40,068 nucleotides of DNA, from NCBI RefSeq assembly GCF_943193195.1, contig NZ_CALPDG010000035.1:1-40068 (forward strand). Reading direction: 5' to 3'. A program made the translations under genes and the position numbers. The notes under the pieces are model-generated. The model made no database searches, was not told the DNA's origin, and was given only the letters and a program-made list of their open reading frames with translations. Source of the stretch: Mediterraneibacter agrestimuris. GTDB taxonomy: Bacteria > Bacillota > Clostridia > Lachnospirales > Lachnospiraceae. Shown here piece after piece: positions 34,777 through 40,068 of this stretch (the first letter of the stretch is position 1; each line of letters starts with the position of its first letter).

Positions 34777-35502
34777 TTACAATCCCTCTCTTTTCAATGT
34801 CATATCCAACTGATATCTGGTCGAAACATAATATGTATTTGAAAATTCTACACAAGTTCCTTTATCATCATACGCAGTTCGCATCACATATAACATACAA
34901 GTCTGTTCTGGTAATTCTAACATTGCCGAAATCCGATAATCTGACACAACTGCCTTGATAGTCTGTTCTGCTGTACTCAGGCGGATTCCATATTTTTTTT
35001 CTAAGATATTGTATAATGAAACTTCTCCATTTTTCATTTCCAACCCATGACACATCCTGCCATTCAGGAAAATCTCTTGATAACACAGCGGAATTCCATT
35101 TGCATAGCGCAGCCGCTCCAAACGGAGAACTTCTTCATTTTCCTGTATTCCCATTCTCGCTGATAATTCCCTCTCTGCACGCTGAACAGTGGATGACAAA
35201 ATAAAAGTTGAGCACTTGATCCCCGACTTGCTAAGTTCCTCATACAATCCACTCAAACTGTTCATGCTTCTTGGAACCAACTCGCATTTTACCGTTGCGG
35301 TTCTTCCAAATCCTCTTTCTAAAATCCCTTCCCCTATTAGTTCCTCAAGCGCACGCCTTATCGTCACTCTGCACGCTCCATACTCTTCACACAACTCTTT
35401 TTCTGTAGGCATCACCTGTCCTTTGGTAAATTCATTATTTTCGATTCTTTCCTTAATATCTTCTTTAATTCTATAATATAAAGGTCCCGACTTTTTCTGC
35501 AT
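34777..35502 (-). CDS. GntR-family regulator, HutC/UTRA subfamily
   Basis: The 241 residues have an N-terminal winged helix (YYRIKEDIKERI ... MPTEKELCEEYGACRVTIRRALEELIGEGILERGFGRTATV) and a C-terminal UTRA effector domain (LRLERLRYANGIPLCYQEIFL, FSNTYYVSTRYQLDMTL), usual sensors of phosphosugars or amino acids. The ATG at 35502 has GGAGGAAGG upstream; 16 further open codons are upstream of that. Its own promoter carries the ATACAAA tandem repeat, as do three nearby operons, so it is the best candidate for the repressor of that set. Confidence 0.92.
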   Translation of the reverse strand: MQKKSGPLYYRIKEDIKERIENNEFTKGQVMPTEKELCEEYGACRVTIRRALEELIGEGILERGFGRTATVKCELVPRSMNSLSGLYEELSKSGIKCSTFILSSTVQRAERELSARMGIQENEEVLRLERLRYANGIPLCYQEIFLNGRMCHGLEMKNGEVSLYNILEKKYGIRLSTAEQTIKAVVSDYRISAMLELPEQTCMLYVMRTAYDDKGTCVEFSNTYYVSTRYQLDMTLKREGL

Positions 35503-35561
35503 CTTCCTTCCTCCATTGTCATTTTTATCACGCGCTTCCCCAAAACACAAACAATTCTTAT

Positions 35562-35619
35562 TTTGTCTATGTTTTGTATCTATATATTTTATGATATCTT
35601 TTCATATCCTATATGTCAA
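35562..35619 (-). promoter_or_regulatory. Promoter and tandem operator of the gntR-FGGY operon
   Basis: On the minus strand TTGACA (35614-35619), 17 bp and TATCAT (35591-35596) are followed by ATACAAA (35573-35579) and the variant AGACAAA (35562-35568), 11 bp apart. It points to autoregulation with a slightly weaker second half. Confidence 0.75.
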
Positions 35620-35651
35620 TATAACTTTTTTATTTTATTTTTATTCTATTC

Positions 35652-35711
35652 TTGATTTATGTACATTTTTTGTTATAATTTAACCATAAATAAATACAAT
35701 AAGAATACAAT
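35652..35711 (+). promoter_or_regulatory. Promoter and tandem operator of the CaiB-type gene
   Basis: TTGATT (35652-35657), a 16-bp spacer and TATAAT (35674-35679) are followed by ATACAAT at 35694-35700 and 35705-35711, 11 bp apart, directly before the AAAGGAG ribosome binding site. The repeats read with transcription, as at the three minus-strand promoters. Confidence 0.78.
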
Positions 35712-35731
35712 TTTGAAAGGAGATTTATATT

Positions 35732-36925
35732 ATGACAACCGGAGCTCTTAAAGGAATACGTGTTATTGATCTCACCAGAGTAATTTCAGGGCCGCACTGT
35801 ACAATGATTTTGGGAGACTTAGGTGCAGAAGTTATAAAAGTAGAAAAAAAAGATTCCGGCGATATCGGACGCGGATATGCGCCTTTTTATAAAGGTGAAT
35901 CTACCTATTTCATGACTCACAACCGCAGCAAAAAAAGTATTACTCTGAACTTTAGGCATCCAAAGGCATTAGATATACTCTATAAATTACTTCAGGATGC
36001 AGATGTGCTTGTAGAGAATTTTAAAGCTGGAACACTTGAAAAAATGGGGCTTGCTCCTGAAAAACTTTTAGAAATGAATCCACGTCTTATTATTACCCGG
36101 ATATCTGGTTTTGGGCAGGACGGTCCTTATTCCAACCGACCCTGTTTTGATGCAGTTGCGCAGTCATTAAGCGGTCTGATGGATATGACCGGTTTTCCAG
36201 ACGAACCTCCTGTTATGATGGGAGCTTATGTATGTGACTTAAGCGCGGGATTATATGGTGTGATCGGAACTCTTTCCGCGCTCCACGCCCGAGAAAAAAC
36301 CGGAAAAGGACAAGTAGTTGATGTTGCACTTCTAGACTGCGCCTGCGGACTGACACACTCTGCCATCATGAACTATTTTCTTTTAAATGATTTATGCTCA
36401 CGAAACGGAAACCAAGACCGTGCTGCATGGCCTGCCTCCTTCTACCATACTGCTGATAACAAAATGGTGTATATTCACGCTGGTCAGGACACTGCTTTTT
36501 CCTCTTTTTGTAAGATAAGCGGCAATGAAATGTACCTGTCACATCCTGATTTTTCTAATTTATCCATGCGGAAAAACCATATTGAAGAATGCGATCAACT
36601 CGTGTCACAATGGACCTCTGAGCATACCCTTACTGAGATTATGTCACTCTGTGAAGCAAATAATATCCCCTGCGCTCCAGTGAACTCTGTCAAAGAAATG
36701 ATACGGGATCCGCAGTTAATCCACCGTAATATGATCCAGAAAATAAACGATGCTGACCTGGGTGACATTACAACAACGGGACCTGTTTTAAAAATGTCAG
36801 AAACACCGCCCGCAATCCAATGTTCCGCTCCTCGTCTTGGCGCACAAAATTATGAAATATATCATAATCTTCTTCATTATACAGAAGAAGAAATTGCTCA
36901 AATGACAAAAGAAAAGCTAATATAA
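35732..36925 (+). CDS. CaiB/BaiF (class III) CoA-transferase
   Basis: It moves coenzyme A between carboxylic acids through an aspartyl-CoA thioester. The 397 residues begin GIRVIDLTRVISGPHCTMILGDLGAEVIKVE, typical of the family, and the catalytic Asp is D169 in MMGAYVCDLSAGLYG. KTGKGQVVDVALLDC and the C-terminal GAQNYEIYHNLL are also typical. The acid substrate is unknown (the family includes oxalate/formate, carnitine, bile-acid and succinate users). GAAAGGAG is 8-9 nt before the ATG. It is divergent from gntR and carries the same operator. Confidence 0.93.
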   Translation: MTTGALKGIRVIDLTRVISGPHCTMILGDLGAEVIKVEKKDSGDIGRGYAPFYKGESTYFMTHNRSKKSITLNFRHPKALDILYKLLQDADVLVENFKAGTLEKMGLAPEKLLEMNPRLIITRISGFGQDGPYSNRPCFDAVAQSLSGLMDMTGFPDEPPVMMGAYVCDLSAGLYGVIGTLSALHAREKTGKGQVVDVALLDCACGLTHSAIMNYFLLNDLCSRNGNQDRAAWPASFYHTADNKMVYIHAGQDTAFSSFCKISGNEMYLSHPDFSNLSMRKNHIEECDQLVSQWTSEHTLTEIMSLCEANNIPCAPVNSVKEMIRDPQLIHRNMIQKINDADLGDITTTGPVLKMSETPPAIQCSAPRLGAQNYEIYHNLLHYTEEEIAQMTKEKLI

Positions 36926-36978
36926 TAAGTTACCTCGCCCCCCTGCCCCATAGTCATCACAAAATCTCTCTTTTTCCG

Positions 36979-37051
36979 TTGTAATCTGTTCATAAACAGG
37001 CTAAAATAAACTTGTTACTACCAACCCGTCATAATCTGTAATTGATTATGA
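36979..37051 (+). promoter_or_regulatory. Promoter and inverted-repeat site upstream of the kdgK-like gene
   Basis: TTGTAA (36979-36984), a 17-bp spacer and TAAAAT (37002-37007) form a plausible promoter. Downstream, TCATAATC (37029-37036) and GATTATGA (37044-37051) are a perfect 8-bp inverted repeat with a 7-bp spacer, a candidate operator unlike the two other motifs in the island. Confidence 0.5.
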
Positions 37052-37080
37052 GCAAGATTCATTATAAGTAAGGAGAACCT

Positions 37081-38166
37081 ATGCAAAACAAAAATCCTTT
37101 ACTGACAAACAACAGTGATGACAAATTCATCACCATCGGTGAAATCCTGCTTCGTCTGACTCCGCCCAATTACGAAAAAATCCGTATGGCAAATTCATTT
37201 GAAGCAAGCTACGGCGGAAGCGAAGCCAACATTGCCCTTGCTCTGGCAAACCTCGGAATTGACAGTACATTTTTTACTATCGTTCCTAATAACAGCCTCG
37301 GAAAAAGTGCCGTGCGTATGTTGAGAAGCAATGATGTTCACTGTACCCCGGTTATTTTAAGCACACCGGAACAAACACCAACACACCGTCTGGGAACTTA
37401 CTATCTGGAAACCGGATATGGAATCCGTGCAAGCAAAGTCACCTATGACCGCAAGCACAGTGCATTCTCAGAATACGATTTCAGTACCGTTGATATCCCG
37501 TGTCTCCTGGATGGCTTTACATGGCTTCATCTAAGCGGGATTACCCCGGCTCTCAGCGAGAATTGCCGCAGTTTTATTATCGACTGCCTGAAAACCGCCC
37601 AGGAAATGGGACTGACAGTCAGCTTCGATGGTAATTTCCGCAGTACACTCTGGACATGGGATGAAGCGCGGGATTTCTGTACCAAATGTCTTCCGTACGT
37701 CAACGTCCTTCTTGGAATTGAGCCCTACCATCTCTTTAAAGATGAAAACGACCACAGTAAAGGGGATTTCAAAGACGGTGTGCCATTGCAGCCAAGTTAT
37801 GAAGAACAGGATGAGATTTTTGAGCAGTTTGTAGAACGCTATCCGAATCTTCAATGTATCGGACGTCATGTCCGCTATGCGCACAGCGGAAGTGAAAACA
37901 GCCTGAAAGCATTCATGTGGTATCAGGGACATACTTACGAAAGTAAGCTATTTACATTCAACATTCTGGACCGTGTGGGCGGCGGAGATGCATTTGCAAG
38001 CGGATTGATTTACGCAATGATGAACGACTACAAACCAATTGATATGGTTAATTTCGCTGTTGCAAGCAGTGTGATCAAACATACGATCCACGGAGACGGC
38101 AATATAACGGATGACGTGACAACCATCCGTAATCTGATGAATATGAATTATGATATTAAAAGATAG
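37081..38166 (+). CDS. PfkB-family sugar kinase, 2-keto-3-deoxygluconate kinase-like
   Basis: It is predicted to phosphorylate 2-keto-3-deoxygluconate (or a related sugar) with ATP. The 361-residue ribokinase-fold protein has GGSEANIALALANLGI (45-60), an YLETGYGIRASKVTYDR substrate-lid segment, and DRVGGGDAFASG with catalytic Asp D303. KDG kinases of Clostridia share this extended length and the acidic insert around 220-250. AAGGAG is 6 nt before the ATG. No KDPG aldolase of the Eda type is in the window. Fructokinase or other ketose kinase activity cannot be excluded. Confidence 0.8.
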   Translation: MQNKNPLLTNNSDDKFITIGEILLRLTPPNYEKIRMANSFEASYGGSEANIALALANLGIDSTFFTIVPNNSLGKSAVRMLRSNDVHCTPVILSTPEQTPTHRLGTYYLETGYGIRASKVTYDRKHSAFSEYDFSTVDIPCLLDGFTWLHLSGITPALSENCRSFIIDCLKTAQEMGLTVSFDGNFRSTLWTWDEARDFCTKCLPYVNVLLGIEPYHLFKDENDHSKGDFKDGVPLQPSYEEQDEIFEQFVERYPNLQCIGRHVRYAHSGSENSLKAFMWYQGHTYESKLFTFNILDRVGGGDAFASGLIYAMMNDYKPIDMVNFAVASSVIKHTIHGDGNITDDVTTIRNLMNMNYDIKR

Positions 38167-38226
38167 GGAAAAGCATAGAAAAACAAGTGCATAGGGATTA
38201 ACAAAGGATATAATATCAAAACAGAC

Positions 38227-38303
38227 GCTCTCTGTATGGCAACTATAAGACATGCTCCCGCTCCTCAAACAATGCAGTAGCAGTAATTCACCATACAGAG
38301 AGC
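38227..38303 (+). terminator. Terminator of the kdgK-like gene
   Basis: A perfect 13-bp stem, GCTCTCTGTATGG (38227-38239) with its complement (38291-38303), has a long 51-nt loop and is followed by ATTTTTATTAATTTTT on the plus strand. The long loop is unusual and contains smaller possible pairings. Confidence 0.7.
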
Positions 38304-38346
38304 ATTTTTATTAATTTTTAATGTTGCGAGCCGAAAACAATACAGG

Positions 38347-38880
38347 TTATAATTTTACTAATCGAGGTTCATGTTTTAATGCTGGAATGAGAATTTTTTC
38401 TAAGTCTTCTGTTTTAAAACGAATGCTGGAGGTATTGATACACGGATGGCATCCAAAGTATTCTTCTTTCAATACATCTTCATCTATGAGAAGCTGTACC
38501 CGGTTTTCTTTGTCATTCATCAATCCCAACACACTCAGCGAACCTGGTGTGATATCTAAAAATGCTTCCATAATTTCCGCTTTTGCAAATGATAATCTTG
38601 CAGAACCTATCTGTGCCGACAAAAACTTTGTTTTGAAGGGCTTGTCCCCAGGCATCAAAAGCAGATAAAAGTCTGTCTCCTGCCGATTGCAAAGCAGCAG
38701 ATTTTTACAGATTGCAGCTTCTATAGCCTTATTAATTTCCTTACAGGTTTCCATAGTCATCGCAGCTTCATGATCGATCTGCTGATATTCCACTCCAAGT
38801 GAATCCAAAAAATCATAGACCCGGATTTCCTTCTCTAATCTGTTTTCTATAGATTCCGGTCTTCCGTTTTTCAAATGCAT
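38347..38880 (-). CDS. ProX/YbaK-type aminoacyl-tRNA deacylase (prolyl-tRNA editing protein)
   Basis: It hydrolyses mischarged tRNA in trans, classically Ala- or Cys-tRNA-Pro. The 177 residues match the YbaK/ProX domain: an N-terminal VYDFLDSLGVEYQQIDHEAA, a central KNLLLCNRQETDFYLLLMPGDK with the conserved Lys, and the C-terminal GCHPCINTSSIRFKTEDL typical of ProX. AAAGGAG precedes the ATG. It appears monocistronic, between the kdgK terminator and the WYL regulator. Confidence 0.9.
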   Translation of the reverse strand: MHLKNGRPESIENRLEKEIRVYDFLDSLGVEYQQIDHEAAMTMETCKEINKAIEAAICKNLLLCNRQETDFYLLLMPGDKPFKTKFLSAQIGSARLSFAKAEIMEAFLDITPGSLSVLGLMNDKENRVQLLIDEDVLKEEYFGCHPCINTSSIRFKTEDLEKILIPALKHEPRLVKL

Positions 38881-38924
38881 AACTATTACTCCTTTTTTAT
38901 CTAAATTTTATACCGACATTTTTA

Positions 38925-39908
38925 TTACAAGTATCCCTCCAAAATCTCTTGCAAATATTTCTTATACTCTTCTTTTGCCGACTCCGGTCCGGCAATCTTC
39001 ATCTCCTTGCCGATTCCCGCAGTCCAGCCAAAGAACTGGCGGCTCACTGATACCAGAATATGTACCCGGAAGTGTTCTTCATCCTGCGGGATCAGCATCG
39101 TTCCTTTCCCAAATCTGTCCAGAATGACTCCTGCAAGTTCATTTTTGCATACCAGTGTTACCTCAGCATCGTGTCCTCCATACATGCCAAACGTCTTCTT
39201 CGCAAACTCCGCCAGGTCAAAGTTCTGAAAACGCTCTTTTCCGGCACGTGTATTCTCAATAATCTGCACCTGCTGCATTTTGTCCACCCGGTAATGCTTG
39301 ATAACATCTGCCGCATCATCATATGCGATCAGATAATAATTCTGGTCATCCCATGTCAGCGACCACGGACTCACTGTATAAACCGCGCCGTTCCGTTTCG
39401 GAACCAGCTTCTTCTGCACAGTCCACTCCGCATATTGATACGTAATCTGCTTATTCTCCAGTATCGCCGTGTGAATCTGATCCACATTATAATAAATCGT
39501 CTCATTTCCTGTTTTCGGCCGATTATAAATAAACACATTTCTCTGTAATAGTCTGGCATCATATTCATTGGTCAGACTCTCCAGTTTCTTAATCAGCTCC
39601 TCCGACTTCTTCCGGCTAATAAATTTGGAAGACTGTACTGCATCCACAAGCAGCTTCAGTTCCGGCAGCTCAAACTCTCTTCTGCCGATGTAATACCCGA
39701 CGTTTGTGCCCTTTACCTGTACAATGTCAATCTGAAATTCCCGTAAAGTCTCAATATCACTGTAAACAGTCTTGCGGTCTGCCGACATACCATAAGCCTG
39801 AAGCATACTGTTGATATCCGCTGCGGACAGCGTATGCCTCTCATCCGACTTCTCTAATAAAATTTTCATGATATATAGCATTCTGAGCTTCAATTGCGAA
39901 ACAGCCAT
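38925..39908 (-). CDS. WYL-domain transcriptional regulator with winged helix
   Basis: The 327-residue protein has an N-terminal HTH_11-type winged helix (KLRMLYIMKILLEKSDERHTLSAADIN...TVYSDIETLREF, residues 7-55), a middle WYL domain (TYQYAEWTVQKKLVPKRNGAVYTVSPWSLTWDDQNYYLIAYDD...HYRVDKM) and a C-terminal extension (WCX-like). WYL domains bind ligands such as nucleic acids or small molecules. AAGGGC is 5 nt before the ATG. The target is unknown; it is separated from its neighbours by terminators on both sides. Confidence 0.9.
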   Translation of the reverse strand: MAVSQLKLRMLYIMKILLEKSDERHTLSAADINSMLQAYGMSADRKTVYSDIETLREFQIDIVQVKGTNVGYYIGRREFELPELKLLVDAVQSSKFISRKKSEELIKKLESLTNEYDARLLQRNVFIYNRPKTGNETIYYNVDQIHTAILENKQITYQYAEWTVQKKLVPKRNGAVYTVSPWSLTWDDQNYYLIAYDDAADVIKHYRVDKMQQVQIIENTRAGKERFQNFDLAEFAKKTFGMYGGHDAEVTLVCKNELAGVILDRFGKGTMLIPQDEEHFRVHILVSVSRQFFGWTAGIGKEMKIAGPESAKEEYKKYLQEILEGYL

Positions 39909-39943
39909 GATCTGCCCTTTCTTTTATTATAACTCGTGCATTT

Positions 39944-39973
39944 AAAAAAGCCCAATTCTTTTTACAGAATCGG
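39944..39973 (-). terminator. Terminator upstream of the WYL gene
   Basis: On the minus strand CCGATTC pairs with GAATTGG and is followed by GCTTTTTT. It probably ends a minus-strand gene lying beyond the right edge, before the repeat element and WYL gene are reached; the repeat would then be in that gene's 3' region. Confidence 0.7.
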
Positions 39974-39992
39974 ACTCTAATGTTGATTTCGT

Positions 39993-40068
39993 GTTACTGT
40001 TCACAGCCTGCTGCTGTGCACAGTAACCGCATTTGTGCATTTAAAATCGCCTGCGGCGAGGCACAAAT
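39993..40068. mobile_element. Second copy of the MITE-like element, cut by the window edge
   Basis: It begins GTTACTGTTCACAG, matching 13 of the 14 terminal bases of the element at 29364. It keeps the same order of parts: CACAG/CTGTG stem, CAGTAAC (40021-40027), then ATTTGTGC/GCACAAAT (40031-40038 with 40061-40068) enclosing CGCC/GGCG. The stem sequences differ from the first copy but pairing is kept. The right terminal repeat is outside the window. Confidence 0.7.

Noticed and set aside
1-40068. CRISPR arrays, tRNA or rRNA genes
   Set aside because: No regularly spaced repeats of CRISPR length, no tRNA cloverleaf and no rRNA sequence were recognised on either strand by reading.

Overview
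The window looks like chromosomal DNA of an anaerobic gut Firmicute, most likely Lachnospiraceae (Clostridium cluster XIVa). The supports are fairly low G+C, strong AGGAGG-type ribosome binding sites, sigma-A promoters (TTGACA-17-TATAAT), and the block argF-birA-DUF6145-coaX-dusB-greA-lysS. This is inference; there is no rRNA or tRNA gene to place it more finely.

Layout. (1) 1-960: a small fossil mobile-element end next to lysS, with a DUF6075-like gene, a DUF3970-like gene, a parA cut inside its Walker A motif, and a terminator. (2) 989-7355: a minus-strand housekeeping block. greA-lysS has its own perfect-consensus promoter whose -35 box is formed by the last codons of dusB. (3) 7442-14920: a plus-strand MATE transporter convergent with M18 aminopeptidase, then endonuclease III, an HD protein, an M20 peptidase, two poorly described membrane proteins (one DUF5058-like) and a one-cluster ferredoxin. 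(4) 15033-38166: a catabolic island of about 23 kb. (5) 38227-40068: a ProX-type editing protein, a WYL regulator and the start of a structured repeat.

The catabolic island is the interesting part. One operon (promoter at 24989) encodes a glycerol-dehydrogenase-like enzyme, a GH106-like and a GH78-like alpha-L-rhamnosidase-type enzyme (both without signal peptides, so probably cytoplasmic), and a CUT1 sugar ABC transporter. A second module, divergent from one intergenic region, holds two DapA-family aldolases, a second glycerol-dehydrogenase-like enzyme and an LrgA/LrgB pair, followed by a FadR-type GntR regulator. A third holds a HutC-type GntR regulator with an FGGY kinase, a double-hotdog MaoC-like protein with an acetolactate-synthase-like ThDP enzyme, a CaiB/BaiF CoA-transferase and a PfkB 2-keto-3-deoxygluconate-kinase-like enzyme. 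The set suggests uptake of a rhamnose-containing glycoside, intracellular cleavage, conversion of a sugar or sugar acid to pyruvate (with LrgAB as candidate pyruvate facilitator) and a CoA-thioester side branch. I do not recognise this combination as a described pathway.

Two regulatory codes can be read directly. Four promoters (gldA-like/GH operon, maoC-like/ThDP operon, gntR/FGGY operon, caiB) each carry, just after the -10 box, a tandem repeat ATACAAA-N4-ATACAAA with an 11-bp period in the same orientation as transcription. A different motif, TTGTATGAT, occurs four times in the dapA/gldA-like divergent region and fits the FadR-type regulator. The window also contains a 146-bp MITE-like element with perfect 14-bp terminal inverted repeats and an 8-bp target duplication (29364-29509), a diverged relative running off the right edge with compensatory changes in its stems, and a partial relative near 13100.
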